DNA of 64,000 nt from Ascaphus truei (GCA_036426205.1 CM071568.1:53121146-53185145), one strand, 5' to 3'. Numbered from the stretch's first letter, positions 10,480-22,690 are shown. The notes: generated by a model from the letters alone, not told the origin. Made by a program: numbers and translations.

Positions 10480-11317
10480 TGTAGCCCTGGTAAGAAATAG
10501 GGATATATGTCTATCCTCCTACTGGTATAAGCCCAACTAAGGGCAGGCTGCCAGTAGTTAACATGGGTTTCCCCCACATCAAGCCCTGCTCTGAGTGGTG
10601 GAAGTAGGTCACCTGACCCTGTGTGGAAGGCAGAGACACAGGGGAGGGGTCTGCTGACATCATGAAGGGGAGGGCTGTCTCAATTTAGTTGCCTGTTCCT
10701 GTCAGTGACAAGTAGTTCTGTTCTGTCCTGGGTTCAGTGCTGAGCAGTAAGTGTGTGAGCTATCTAGGTTCCTGAGGAGTAGGGCCTAGTTAGCTATAGG
10801 TGGACCAGTGCCTCTCACCCTGCCTAGGGGGTGAGGGAAGAGCTAGCCCCACCCTGAGCGCCTGTGGCTTGGGGTGGTGGCAGGGACACAGAGAGTACCC
10901 CGAGACCATCCTGAGGGTGTGCAGTCTGGAGGGAGAGAAGACCCTGTACCCTGATTGACAGCGTGTTGCTGTTGTTGCTGCTACTCTGCTGTGAGCTGTG
11001 TGCTGTGAATAAAGAGAGCTGCTGCTACTTTTATAACAACTGACTGAGACTGTAATCTCTCATCCCTGTGTGGGAAGTTCTCTGTAAGGGTTCCACCCCA
11101 TATCCCTGGGGCTTCACAGAGATGGAGGTGTTGCACCACTGAGAACAGATGAAGGAATTCACCCCAGAGACCTGGTCCTGTCCTCCCCCACACCATCACG
11201 GGAGACTCAGGCCCTCCTGTTGCCAGCAGGTATGCACCACACCCAGACACATAGCCAGACCTTAGTACACCCTAGGGGGTTCCGATCTGCGACTGGGGGG
11301 GGAGTCTGATGGCTACA
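10480..11317 (+). mobile_element. Solo LTR (B), 838 bp, TSD TAAG, sense to host gene
   Basis: It starts TGTAGCC and ends GGCTACA, and TAAG flanks both sides (10476-10479, 11318-11321). It contains AATAAAGAGAGC (11009-11020) and, downstream, GATGGAGGTGTTGCACC, the U5-side motif shared with the large LTR element at 1912-7196. One LTR without internal sequence, with a 4-bp duplication, is the usual product of LTR-LTR recombination of a Ty3/gypsy-type insertion. Confidence 0.75.
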
Positions 11318-11746
11318 TAAGTATTTCTTCTTGAATCTTCTTTTCTTCTTTCTTCATCTGTGCCTTAGTTCTGATTTGGCCAACCAAGTTTCCATGGCTC
11401 AAAGCCATCAAGGATTCTAATGGAAAGAATACATCTACGCCAGTCTGCTATTCGTAAAGGATTGCCAAAATGGGATAATGCTGATCACTTGACGTTTCAG
11501 CCCGTTGCGGGGCACTTTAAGGAAAGATACAAAAAGTGAACAATTAATGTAGCGTACCAATTGAAGAGTGAATAAAAGTGACACTTTGACCAGTTAAATA
11601 ACAAATGTGAAGAGTGAGATTGTTTTGTGTATTACCCAAAACAAGTGATAGGTGATTAAGGCAAGGGGATACAAAAAAAGTAACAGCAATAGTAGAAGTG
11701 AAACAACAAAACCTTGTATCAAGGGTTTAAGAATGAAAAAGTCTGC
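11318..11746. other. Intron with one hammerhead-like motif (11489-11530)
   Basis: On the minus strand 11489-11530 reads CCTTAAAG, GCCCC-GCAAC-GGGC, then TGAAACGTCAAG, the same stem II plus GAAAC arrangement as at 9297-9340, with a more degenerate 5' core. The rest of the segment holds no supported feature. Confidence 0.3.
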
Positions 11747-12500
11747 TGCTTTCCAAATAAGGTGGCTCGTCATCTCAATGTACTAGAAAAAACAGAAGAA
11801 GGACAAGCGCACGACTCTCATAGTGTAGTTTTAAAAATATATATTGCATATTGGTAAAAGGTAAGTATCGTACATACAGGAAAACAAATCTTTAAAGCAT
11901 TTCATGTAACAATGACACGGGTTACTGTAACGGAACTCAGTCTCCACGCACGCCACAGAAGATCTGCATTGTCAGCTTCCACACTGGACAGCGGCAAGGT
12001 GAGGTAAGTGAAGAAGCTTCTTATCACAGGAAGTTCGACGTGGACGTCGTCAGCAGGTCAGCGTTGTCAGCTTGTGAATATGGCAGCAACGAGGTGCGTC
12101 CACAGCTACGGGGGGTCCAGAAAAAGACGCCACCAGCAGAGTTGTTAGTACCGTCCAGCGAGAATATAGGTAATTTTTAGCTGCAGCGAGCGGTGGCTAA
12201 TGATGTCACCGAAACATCACAGATGCGACCATACGGCAAGACGTCAGGGAGCCCGAGTGAAACCACAAGCACAGATATCAAATGCAGTTCAGATAGTCTA
12301 GGGAATACAAAATCCAACATGTTTCGTAGAATAAACTACTTCATCAGGGAATAAACAATGTCTGTACATATGCTGATATTTAAACGCCTCTGTCAAATAT
12401 GACTGGCCAGATAGGGGGGGGGGGGGAGTGTTTGGCCAATCAGAAGAGACCGGGCTTAAGCTGATTCCAATTGGTAATCAGTATATTTAATATAACAACA
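11747..12500 (-). repeat. PLE-like non-coding repeat carrying a hammerhead-like motif
   Basis: It starts near 'acaagcgcacgactctcatagtg', a phrase also present at 8722, and ends near a G-run (12416-12427). The hammerhead-like motif at 12314-12350 lies inside on the minus strand. The segment has no coding capacity. By comparison with other copies it may be the terminal repeat of a Penelope-like element. Confidence 0.35.
12314..12350 (-). ncRNA. Candidate hammerhead ribozyme with complete conserved core
   Basis: On the minus strand the order is TCC, CTGATGA, A, GTAG-TTTATT-CTAC, GAAA, C-AT-GT, T, GGA. This gives the CUGAUGA box, a 4-bp stem II, the GAAA box, a 2-bp stem III (AC/GT) and a stem I of at least 3 bp (TCC/GGA), with T at the cleavage-site position. 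Very short stem III is known from hammerheads of Penelope-like elements and newt satellite DNA. The unpaired A before stem II and the short stem I are weaknesses. This is the only copy in the window with both core boxes intact. Confidence 0.45.
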
Positions 12501-12751
12501 TCAGAATAAAAATGCAAATACAATATGAAAAATCAAAATACAATATAAAAACATGGTAACAATAGACCTAACGTAACGGAATCTCTGAAACGAGAGATAA
12601 TGTTTAGAGCACTGAAACAGTTGAGCAAATATATATAATGTCACTTTGGAAATAAAAATAGAGATCATGAAAGCCACATACATAATATGCACTACAAGGC
12701 ACTGGTGGCAATAGAGCAGGCAGGAAAGTCCAAGGGAGACGTATTGGGAAG

Positions 12752-15700
12752 GTATTATTTATTTATTTATAAAATATTTTACCAGGAAGTAATACATTGA
12801 GAGTTACCTCTTGTTTTCAAGTATGTCCTGGGCACAGAGTTAAGACAAATAATACATGGTTACAAATACAGTTACATAAATGAACAGGGTATACATTATA
12901 TACAAGAAATTGCATGCACAGTTAAAGAAAATATATATTATGGGCGTATGAAACAGTTACAGACCAGATTAAAATGTGAGACAGCCTTAGATTTGAAAGA
13001 ACTTAAACTGGTGGTGGATGTGAGAGTCTCCGGTAGGTTGTTCCACTTTTGGGGTGCACGGTAAGAGAAGGAGGAACGGCCGGATACTTTGTTGAGCCTT
13101 GGGACCATGAACATTCTTTTGGAGTCTCATCTCAGGTGATAGGTGCTGCATGTGGCAGGGTGAGGAGCTTGTTCAGGTAGCTGGGTAGCTTGCCCATAAA
13201 GAATTTGAAGGCAAGACAGGAAAGGTGAACTTTGCGCCTAGACTTGAGTGATGACCAATCTAGTTCTTTGAGCATTTCGCAGTGATGTGTGTTATAGTTG
13301 CATTGGAGAACAAAATGATAAATTGAGTTGTAGAGGGTGTCAAGTTTGCTAAAGTGGGATTGAGTTGCCGAGCCATATACTATGTCTCCATAGTCAATAA
13401 TTGACATTAGCATCTGCTGTGCGATACGTTTTCTGACCAGGAGACTTAGGGAGGATTTGTTCCTGTAAAGTACCCCTAGTTTGGCATAGGTCTTGGTTGT
13501 CAGGGTATCAATGTGCATCTCGAATGTTAAGTGGGAGTCAAGCCATATGCCCAGGTATTTAAAACTAGTAACAGGAGTTAGGGTGGTGTTAGTGTTGGTT
13601 CTAATGTGGAGCTCAGTCGCTGGAAGCTTTAAAAATTTAGTCTTGGTCCCAAATACCATTGTTACAGTCTTGTCAGTGTTTAAAAACAGTTTGTTTTGGG
13701 AAATCCAGTTTTCGAGTCTCAAAAAGTCAGACTGAAGTATGTGTTGAAGGTCAGAGAGGCTATGGCTGTGTGCATATAGGATTGTGTAATCTACATACAT
13801 GTGTATTGAGGCTTCCTGACAAGCTGTGGGGAGATCTTGATGAACACTGAGAAGAGTAGGGGCCCCAGAACAGAGCCTTGCGGGACGCCACAGGGGATAT
13901 CCAGGGGGTTAGAGTTAGAGCCAGAGATGGACACATGTTGGGATCTACCTTATAGGCAGGACTGAAACCAGTTTAAAGCATGCTTCCCTATTCCAGAGCT
14001 CTGGAGTTTAAGTAGGATAGCATGATCAACAGTATCAAAAGCCTTTGCAAAATCTAGGAATACTGCACCAGTGAGTTGACCCCGTTCCATTCCACACTGG
14101 ATTTCATTGCAAACTTTTAGCAGGGTAGTTACGGTAGAGTGTTTGGGGCGAAAGCCAGATTGGAATTGGCTAGGGAAATTTGTCTTGTTTTAGTAATCGC
14201 TTAATTGGGAGTGGACACATTTTTCCATGACTTTGGATAGGATTGGGAGAAGGGAGATTGGCCTGTAGTTTGAGACAGTGTTTTTGTCCCCACTTTTGAA
14301 GATTGGGACAACTCTGGCAGCTTTCCAGGTCTTAGGGATATGGCCTGCAGACAGGATAGAGTTGAATTTGGAAGCAATTGGTTTGGCAATTGCTGGGGCA
14401 CCAAGTCGTAGGAACCTAGATTGTAGTAAGTCAGGTCCACATTGGCTGCTTAGTTTTAATTTGAGAAGCGCTTGTGTAATCTCCTCTTCGGATACTGGGC
14501 CAAATTGAGGGGTGGGGCTATAGGGGTACTCCCAGGATGAGATTCAGGTTTGTGGTTTTGGCTGCGTTTTGCTAATAAGTTACTGCTGCGGCCAAGTTTA
14601 TTCGAGCATTTGCCCGTTCTTGGCCGCAGCAGTAGCCTGGCGCGCGCCCGAGGGTGACGGGCGCGCGCCGAAGCAGCGGAAGAGCGCCCTCCGATCGGGG
14701 CGCTCCCCCTACCGCTGCCGGGTCCGCCGGGTCCCCCGGAACCCCCTGCCGCCATCCCCCACATCGCGGGACACCAGGGCTCCCTTGGGGAGCCCTGGAC
14801 GCGCGTGCAGGGGGCGCAGGCTCCCGAAGACGCGTGACCGCGCGTCTATGACGCGCGGCACGCCGAGGGGCGGCCACTAGCAAGCCGGGAAATCTCCCGG
14901 CTTGCGGATCTGGCCGCACTGCAATTAAGTGTGTCGGCAGTGTAGTAGCACACCCCACAAAGTAATCATTTGCAATGTCGGTGGGGTTTGTCAGAGTAAT
15001 ATCGCTTTTAGTGATGTTACTTGGCTGTTGATGGTTAGAAGGCTGGAATATGTTGTTGATAACCTTCCAGAAGTTAGCTGGGTTTGATGTATTCTGGTGG
15101 AGATTGTCAGAGTAATATTGTGCTTTTGCATATCTTGTTTGCCTTGTGCACATGTTCCGCAGGTATCTGTAGTGATTGAGATCCTTGGTAGTGCCAGTTA
15201 CTTTGTGGCTTTTCCACAAGGCATCCCTGACCTGGTAGAGTGCTATAAGGTCAGTTGTAACCCATGGAAGGTGGGCACCCCGTACCCTTATTCTGCATAG
15301 TGGAGCATGGGTATCACAGAGTTTTAAGAACTCGGATTGGAAATAGTTGAGCGCAGAATCAGGGTCAGGAATTAAATCAATTCTGTGCCAAGGGCAGTTG
15401 GTAAGGTCAGCCAGAAACTGTTGTGGGTTAAAGTTTCTGAATGTTCTAGTGAGGAGAACTTTAGGGCTTGATTGGGGCGGTTTAATTTTCTTTACACAGT
15501 ACACTATTGCATGGTCACTGAAAATGTCAGGAAGGATGCCAGAGGATTGGATTCTGCTGGGATTTGAGGAGAGAATCCAGTCAAGTAAGGAATGGTTGTG
15601 CGATTTCAGATTTGTCCGTGTGGGTTGGGAAATGAGTTGCGATAGGTTAAGCGATTTAATTTGTGTGTGGATTTTGTGGTTTTTAGGGTCAAGCCAATTG

Positions 15701-16455
15701 AAGTTGAAATCCCCAAGAACTAGCAGCTCACTCTTCTCATTCAGAGAGGAAATGGAGCCAGGAAACTGGGTGATATCAGTCAGAGATTGTAGAGGGGCTT
15801 TAGGGGGGCGGTAGATGCCAGCTAGCAAGATGGGCTTAGAAAGGGGGAGGCAGATTTTTTCAACTAGGATTTCAAAAGAGGGTTGGCTTGGGGGGCAATT
15901 TAACAGTGTAAATTGTAATGTGTCTGCAATATAAAATAACACCCCTCCTCCTCTCTGTGACCTATCTCTCCTAGAAATGGAGTATCCCTGAATGGCGATA
16001 TTTGCATCAGGGGTTTTAGGGGTTAGCCATGTTTCTGTAAGAACGATGGCTTTGGGTTTATGCACAAGGCACCATGCCCTTAGTTCATCCAGTTTGGGCA
16101 GTAGACTCCGGATATTTATATGGGCGACAGATAGCCTTTTTTGGAATTTGAAGGGGGTATTCTCAGGGGTGTGGGACAGAGTTGAAGTGGGAGGGCCTTG
16201 GTTAGATTCAATATCACCTGCTAAAGGGAGTAATAGTACGAGTTGAAATTTGAGTAGTTGTTTGCAAGTTGTTACTTTATGATGTTTGCCATTTGAGTGT
16301 GCGGTGGTTGGTGTGATGGTTTTCAGGGTTCTCCAGCAACATTCAGTAGATAGTGCAAGGCTTTTGAGTAGTCCAGGGTGTATGGTGATGTTGGGCGTGG
16401 GCCAGGAGGGAGGCGTTTGTAGTGGATAGAGAGAATAACATTTCAATGAGGCCAT
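12752..16455 (-). mobile_element. L2/Rex1-like non-LTR retrotransposon, 5' part plus broken RT
   Basis: The minus strand runs from an ATG at 16455 through GDIESNQGP, HINIRSLLPKLDEL, TETWL, GGGVLFYI, VLGDFNFNWLD and SDHAIVYC. These are the ordered motifs of an APE-type endonuclease, expected at the N-terminus of L2/CR1/Rex1 ORF2. RT remnants follow: a [18 protein letters not shown] block near 13850-13910, a YVDYT sequence where YADD is expected (near 13795), and a C-terminal region to 13132. Frameshifts break the RT, and a GC-rich element interrupts it at 14581-14935. The 3' end is at about 12752 near 'ttatttatttata'. The element is inactive, antisense to the host gene, and related to the fragment at 35945-36383. 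Confidence 0.8.
14581..14935. mobile_element. GC-rich hairpin element inserted in the LINE
   Basis: This insert is strongly GC-rich in an AT-rich setting. It starts with a perfect 16-bp inverted repeat (14581-14596 with 14619-14634, TACTGCTGCGGCCAAG), then a 12-bp repeat (GGCGCGCGCCCG 14639-14650 with its complement ending at 14669), and near the other end a 10-bp hairpin (CAAGCCGGGA/TCCCGGCTTG, 14881-14904). The LINE protein frame stops making sense at 'NDYFVG' and becomes Ala/Arg-rich here, which marks the right border near 14935-14950. No transposase ORF or clear target duplication is visible, and the class is unknown. Confidence 0.6.
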
Positions 16456-17136
16456 GAGAAAGAAAAAAGTGGAGGTAAAAAGCAGTTGTGCTATTAAAAT
16501 GCTATCGGGATTCTAAATTAAAATTTTGAGTTACTAGATAGCAAAAGAATATGGTAATAAGCAATTTGATGACAAGAGCAGAGGGACACAGACTTTTCCA
16601 TAGCAGAAAACGTTCTGGAACGAGAAAAAAACAAACGTAATATATATACTCATCTGGCTCCTGTGTTGACGAGTGGGGATCACCGGAGTGCTGCTATCCT
16701 GGACATCGATCAGCTTTTGCTACAGGACTTCTGAACTTCAAACTATAAGTATCAGCAGCATATCTTGAGCTCCAAAGGGGACCTGGTTAGAACTTTTTTG
16801 GTCTTCAAAGGGAAATCCTGCATTTTTTTTGTAGGAATGGGCCAAAAGAAAGAGTTCATTGCCAGGAAACGTATACGTTGCCCCCCTATTCATTTTGGAC
16901 TGCTTTAGTGAATTTGTCACTTTTTTATACAAGGAAATTGTGTGTGTGTTTTATTTCCTTATATGTATGTTTGTCTTCACTTTCCTGTTTTTGCACTGTG
17001 TTTTGTTATCTGATTTCTGTGTGTTGCATTATATTTCTTCATAAGGTTATTTCATTATTTTGGGATACCAGTAAACATATTTCTTTTCCCAAATTCTGAA
17101 CTCATCTTCTTTGAGAGTGGGGTAGACAATTTTTTA
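16456..17136. other. Intron with no recognised feature
   Basis: It starts upstream of the LINE ATG, so the first part may be LINE 5' UTR. Several short ORFs overlap on both strands, none with a domain. Confidence 0.4.
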
Positions 17137-17860
17137 TATACCAGGACTAGTTCTTGGCTACCTGTCTACCTCCCTGGCAGTAAATTCTGGTAAGAGCAGG
17201 CCTGCCAGTACTAATCATGGGTTTTCCCCACTCCCAGTAGTTGAGTGACATGGGAGGAAGTGAAACCAGGCCTGGGTTTTACCCAATCCTGGGTCAGACC
17301 TGGTGCCCTCCTCCTGTCTGTACTTAAGGGGATTGCTGCCCAAATTTAGTCAGTGCCTCTCCCCACTTGAGAGAGGCAGGTCACACACAGGTTGCCTGAA
17401 TACTGTCCGTTCCTGTTCCTCTTCCCTTAGGGGGAGAGTGAGTGTGTGCCTTTCCCCTGATCCTGATAGAGGTTTAGAAAAGAGCAAGGCCGCTGCAGGG
17501 GCCTTGCTACAGCTGGATACCAACCCAGAGACTGCATTGGGCAGAAGCCTGCCATGACTGCATTGAGCTGAACAGAGTAAACTGTTCCAGTTATTATACC
17601 TCCTGCCTGGTGTGTGATCTTTCTGGGGAAGGAGAGGGGATTGTATTCTACCATGGGAGTTCGCCTCCATACATCGTGAGCCTGCGGCAGATGGAGGCGC
17701 TGTACCACTAGAGATCTATGTCAGGTATGTACCCCAGAAACTTGTCCTGTGCCCCACAAACATGGGCAGATGACTCAGACCTCCTGCTTACCAACAGGTA
17801 GCATGCACCACACACGCTGTAATGGCAGAATCTCCCATCGGTGGGGGAAACACAGTTTCA
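17137..17860 (+). mobile_element. Solo LTR (C), diverged, sense to host gene
   Basis: It shares 'ctccctggcagtaa', 'aatcatgggttttccccac', 'acttgagagaggcag' and GATGGAGGCGCTGTACCAC (17692 onward) with the other solo LTRs, in the same order, and ends in 'gaatctcccatcggtgggg', like copy D. The terminal bases have decayed, so the ends are approximate and no target duplication is clear. Confidence 0.6.
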
Positions 17861-18817
17861 TACTGTATATTTACTTGGTAGTTGGTGGGGATTTCCTATC
17901 ACCCTGCACCTTCTTCATATGAGATAGATTGAACATGAGATAGATTGAATATGATTCTTAATCTGGGTGGTACTGTTTGCCTTGTATGATATGCCTTTTT
18001 CTGTTTTTACTTTAGAGAAAGAGGTACTGGTATTTCTACATTATGTTGCATGCCAATTGCACATACACCGGTTTTGGAGTGAGGGGGTGACCGAAACAAA
18101 CTGTTACTGAAATTAGAGATAGAACTGATTTTTAGTCTTAATATCCTCACACCAAGTGGTCTGAATGAGGACTTTAAATTGTCCCATTTTCTGTGAACAT
18201 ACTGTATGCACCCCTAAGAGACGACCATGACATGGACTACTGTAGTTGCCTATCAATTACTGTAGGTGATTTTATGCAGATAGAAAGCGAATGGTACACT
18301 TTATTGTGTAACGTTCAGGTTATTTCTTCTATATGAAAATGTCGCAATTCCTTTGCTCAAGCTGATAAACTAGCCCCAACAATCTATATACTATATATAC
18401 CTTGTGCATATTATTATGGTATAGATACATTTTTACACATATACCCCTACCATTCTGATGGTAGTAAGCATTTTGTATGAAGGCATGCATTTCATGGCCA
18501 CTATGGCTTCCAAGCGGTTAATACATAGGTCTTGGTGAAAAAATGTTGACCTATTCCAGGGTATTCACTTTGGCTTCCTATATTGCTAAGTCAATATTGG
18601 AAGTCAAAGTTGCCCCCTTCAGCACCCTGGACAAGGCCAAAAAATATTCAGTGATCCGGTGTAAGATGCTGGAAACACCTAACGCCAGGTGTAGACATGA
18701 CCTAAAATAACCCAGGGTTAAGACCAACATTAACTGTAACAGCCTGCTGTGGATATGCATTGAGATGTTCCACACCTCATTTTCATTACATTAACACTAA
18801 AAAAGTTAATGACATGT
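17861..18817. other. Intron with no recognised feature
   Basis: AT-rich. The phrase 'gagatagattga' occurs twice near 17920-17945. The 65-residue minus-strand ORF at 18578-18775 has no recognisable domain. Confidence 0.4.
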
Positions 18818-19200
18818 TGTGAGGGAGTGTATAGGGTTAAAACTCTCTCACCTGGGCAGACCAGGAAAAACCACACCCTGGCTTGTAGGTCTGCAGGCTG
18901 ATTGGAAAGGGGAGGTTTAAAAGGCAGGCAGCAAACTTCCTACACTCTCTCTCATTTTGCTCTCAACCTGGGAGGGAGCAGGCTGTAGAGAGCCTGTCAG
19001 GGGGAAAGCCTGAACTGCCTTTTGTATACCAGTGATTAGGTACTGTCTGGTTGTTTTGCAGACGTATGCTATTTAAGTTAAAGACTATTTTATTTTGTTA
19101 CCGAATTACTGCAACCCCTGATACGGGGAATAAAGAACTTTCATTAGAAGAAAGTTGTGTCTGAGCTTAGCAGTGATACAGGCCTTAATGCTACGGTACT
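18818..19200 (+). mobile_element. LTR-like sequence, different family, sense orientation
   Basis: It starts TGTGAGGGAGTG and has a TTTAAAAGGC TATA-like box (18914-18923) and an AATAAAGAAC polyadenylation-type signal (19129-19138), in the order expected for an LTR. The 3' end and target duplication are not clear. Confidence 0.4.
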
Positions 19201-19384
19201 TTAGTGAGCTTTGAAGATCCCTGTTAGCACTTAAGACATTAACTAAAGTTATCATCTCGGTTAGTCAATAGCTGAGCTTTGTGAATATGCCCCTAAATGT
19301 GCTATGTTGGAGCTACGGTGCTGTTAAAACTGGTTAAAAAACCAGAAATGCCCTAATAAATATATATAGTACCCTAATTTTAAA

Positions 19385-19386
<2 letters not shown>

Positions 19387-19427
<41 letters not shown>
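19387..19427. repeat. (TA)n microsatellite
   Basis: About twenty uninterrupted TA units, directly abutting the minus-strand solo LTR, which seems to have inserted at the edge of the array. Confidence 0.9.
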
Positions 19428-19430
<3 letters not shown>

Positions 19431-20124
19431 ACACAAGTACCCCCACCCTCTGGGAGATACTGCTGCAGCTACAAGGTGTTGTGGTGTGGCGTACCTGTGA
19501 GGGTCCAGGAGAGCTGAGCTGTCTGTGATGGGAGGGAGACCAGGACATGCTTTTGGTGACCTCTGATGTTCTTTCTGGTGTTCAGCGCCTCCAGCTTCAG
19601 CAGGCTCTAGGAGTACCAGAGGCAGTCCCCACCGAAGCAATCATACAGTATGCACCCCTGCCCAACAGATTGGAAACTCAGGTAGGGTTTATTAAGCAGT
19701 CACTGTCGTTCTTATCCATACAGCGGATGCAGGGTTCTCAGAGAACCCCAGGTCTCTGGATGGGGCTGTCTCTTCTAATGTGGAACCTTAGATGTTTCTG
19801 AGCCAGCCAGCCTTGTGGGCCTGGCTGGCCTCTCTCTCCCACAGTTAGGAGACAGGCCACACACCTCCACTCTATTGGAAAGCTGAAGAGCACTCACTAA
19901 CTTTGGCACTGCCTCCCTGAGGAACCAGAAGGGGAGGGCTCAAGATCTGTACCCTGATAGGCTACACACAGACCATAAGTCACCATCACCACTGCTGTCA
20001 CTCAGGGGGGTCATGAGGCATGAGGGGGGTCAATTATCCACAAGATTGCCTGTCACAGCCTAGACTGCTAAGGACTTATGTGACAGGAGGGGAAAGAGAG
20101 GCAGGGTGGACAAACTATGTTACA
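19427..20124 (-). mobile_element. Solo LTR (G), the only antisense copy
   Basis: In reverse complement it matches solo LTR D. Its left part 'cccaccctctgggagat...agctacaaggtgt' mirrors the end of D, it carries TGGAGGCGCTGAACACC on the minus strand (19586-19602), and its right end 'ctatgttaca' mirrors TGTAGCCATG. The flank TATA on the right is compatible with insertion in the adjacent TA array. Confidence 0.65.
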
Positions 20125-20766
20125 TATACATGTTACATACAGTACATACATATTCAAGAAGTTTAGAAGTTAATAGTAAGAGAGATAGATGCATGTTCAT
20201 AGTGTGAGGCTAGCTGGGCCGTGTCCATACTGTATTTAAAGAGGAAGATAAATTTGCCAGTGTTATTGATTGTAGGAACTAGGCTAGGCGTTAGAGAGAT
20301 GAGATGTGACTAAATGGGACCGAGAAGACATGTGATAAAGAGATGAGTAGAAAGGACAGGACACTTCCTCCTCTGTCACAGATATAAAGGAGTCAAGGGT
20401 GGAAAACAGAGAGGTATAGAATAAGGTGCAGAGGGAATAAATGTTAGGTAGGAGCCACCTTGGCCTTGATATGGTTAGCAAAGTCTTGAGGAGTAGTGGA
20501 ATAGTACTGAAGGTGGAGGAAGAGAAGCATTGGGCAGGTGGGTGAGTAAGTCAAAGATAGCATACTATAGGTGACATGCATTTGTCTTGTTGCTGTACAT
20601 TAGCATGGAAAAGTAACTTTATTTAGCCTGAAAGAGAGCAGTGTTGAATTAGTTAGAGGAATTTGTACCACATGAAGTGAGATTTCTTCCAGAGACGCTC
20701 AGAGTAACGAGTGCAGAAACTAAGAACATGTGTGCTTGTTAAGATAAAATCAGGCGTTAAAGGGAC

Positions 20767-21164
20767 CCACACCTCTGGAATGCCCTTCCCCTCGGTACCC
20801 GACTAGCACCCTCTCTATCCACCTTTAAGACCCACATTAAGACACACTTGCTTAAAGAAGCATATGAATAGCACTGTGGATATTCTGAACACATGATACT
20901 GTACATAAAGTTTGGCCCCCTGCAGACGCACTTACCAGAACTCCCTCCTACTGTCTCTGTACGTTCTCCCTACCTACCAATTAGACTGTAAGCTCCTCGG
21001 AGCAGGGACTCTTCTTCCTTAATGTTACTTTTATGTCTGAAGCACTTATTCCCATGATCTGTTATTTATATTATCTGTTATTTATTTGATTACCGCATGT
21101 ATTACTACTGTGAAGCGTTATGTACATTAATGGCGCTATATAAATAAAGACATACAATACAATT
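20767..21164 (+). mobile_element. L2-like LINE 3' end
   Basis: It runs from 'cacctctggaatgccct' through 'accctctctatccacctttaagac' and 'ctgtaagctcctcggagcagggact' to 'ggcgctatataaataaa'. The same sequence forms the 3' end of the longer LINE at 28141-32661. It is 5'-truncated, as usual for LINEs. Confidence 0.75.
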
Positions 21165-21683
21165 TTAGAGATTTGTTTTATAGGATTGGTAAAGTATACA
21201 GGACAATATCAATAACTAAGTTCAAGACATAAAGGTAAATTGTCTGAAATACATGCATCAAATATTTTACAATGTGAGATTGTTATAAGTATTTTGATGT
21301 GGTAATGAAATCACATTGATTTTTCTCACAAAGAAGGATGGAGGGATCAGGGGAAACACCCAGCAGTAGTGGTATTGTGTGGGGTATGTTATTTTATAGT
21401 AATTTTGTTATCGCCTGCTATTAATTCCTTTATTATCAAGGAAAAGTACAACTATCTTTTTCACTACACGTTGAATCATTTTTTACACCTTTTACTAACA
21501 TTGAACTTACATTATTTTCTATCTGTTCTTTATAATAAAAAATAAAAAAACAATGAGACAACTGCTATTTTCAACGCATAAATGGTAGATCTTTTTAAGT
21601 CAGTTTTTCTGGTTGATTTAGTATATGACACTTTTAGTGCTAAGGTATATATATTTATTATTGCTGCATTTTCTTTCTTGCAG

Positions 21684-21781
21684 ACTACTTTTCTCAGCAC
21701 TTGGGAGAATATGAAAGTGTCCTTGCAGCATTGGAAGACCTCAATCTTGCTATACTGAAGGCAATGGATAAAACAAAGAAG
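21684..21781 (+). CDS. NECAB1: NECAB1-like coding exon, 98 nt
   Basis: A long pyrimidine tract and CAG acceptor (21681-21683) precede the exon and a GTAGGA donor follows (21782 onward). After two bases that complete the Asp codon begun in the microexon at 576-601, it encodes 32 residues beginning [12 protein letters not shown] and ending AMDKTKK, and ends in phase 0. This covers the exiting helix of the second EF-hand and the first linker helix of NECAB1, before the NHR/coiled-coil and the C-terminal antibiotic-biosynthesis-monooxygenase-like domain. Human NECAB1 is recalled as nearly identical here. Codon use and the lack of stops indicate a living exon. The next exon was not found up to 64000. 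Confidence 0.92.
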
Positions 21782-22574
21782 GTAGGAAAACCTAACTATA
21801 ATAATTATCTTAAAATACTGTATATTGTTATCAGACTTGCCTATGTATAAGCAACCTAACAGTTTGATATATTGTGTTGGACCACTTTTTCAGTGTTACA
21901 CATTTTGCACGCTGTATTTTAATTCAACCCTGCAATACACGCTGTAGAAAATATTCATACACAAACATATGCACACAATGTTATTTAGGTAACAGGTATT
22001 ATGATATGGTTTACATTTTTCACAATCACGGTTTATCTTGTATGCAACAAAGGAAAAAGGCAGTTGTGTCCAGACACTCAGGCCTACTGTATATACAATA
22101 TGCTGTAAGCTACATTACCCTCGCTTGGGAGGATTTTATCTGCAATAATTGGATGGTTACAATGAAGGTCTAAATATGTCATTTATCTGAATGCCTGTAT
22201 TATTATTATTATTATTACAAAGAATATTACTATGTTTAAAACCTTATTGCACGTTATTATCATATCACTGTATTAGTATTCCATGGTTACAGTATGTCAA
22301 TGTGGTTAATTTTAAGTCTGTACGGTATGTTTAACTAAATATAGCTCACACTTATACACACACTTGTAAGATTTTATGGATGATTCTTCATGTTATAGAA
22401 GGCATTCTCTGCCAATTCTTTCTTGGCCTAAACCCCTCTAACTAATATTCTATGTCAAATGTAAGACACTTGTTTTGGTGGTTTCTTACCTTTAGCACAG
22501 GTACAGGCAAAAGACCAATTTTTGGAGCAGTGCTTCTACACACACTTTTCATTAACTTCATACATAGCTACCTT
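21782..22574. other. Intron start, no recognised feature
   Basis: Donor-proximal intron containing a short ATT microsatellite (near 22198-22217). The 99-residue ORF at 21874-22173 has no recognisable domain. Confidence 0.4.
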
Positions 22575-22690
22575 TTGCGGGTTATTAATTAATGTCTGTT
22601 ACAGGTTAATGCAACTTATCCAGCATTTAGTCCCATTCAAGTCAATCAGGTGCGTTAACCTGTAACAGACCTTAACGAATGATCCCCTAA
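22575..22690. repeat. Small foldback sharing motifs with a MITE family
   Basis: TCTGTTACAGGTTAA (22594-22608) is inverted as TTAACCTGTAACAGA (22656-22670) around a short loop. The phrase resembles 'aacgtctgttat' at 63540 and 63954, which suggests a MITE of the same type. Confidence 0.45.

Noticed and set aside
14572..14940. Ala/Arg/Pro-rich C-terminal extension of the LINE ORF
   Set aside because: It is translated from the inserted GC-rich hairpin element and is not part of the LINE protein.
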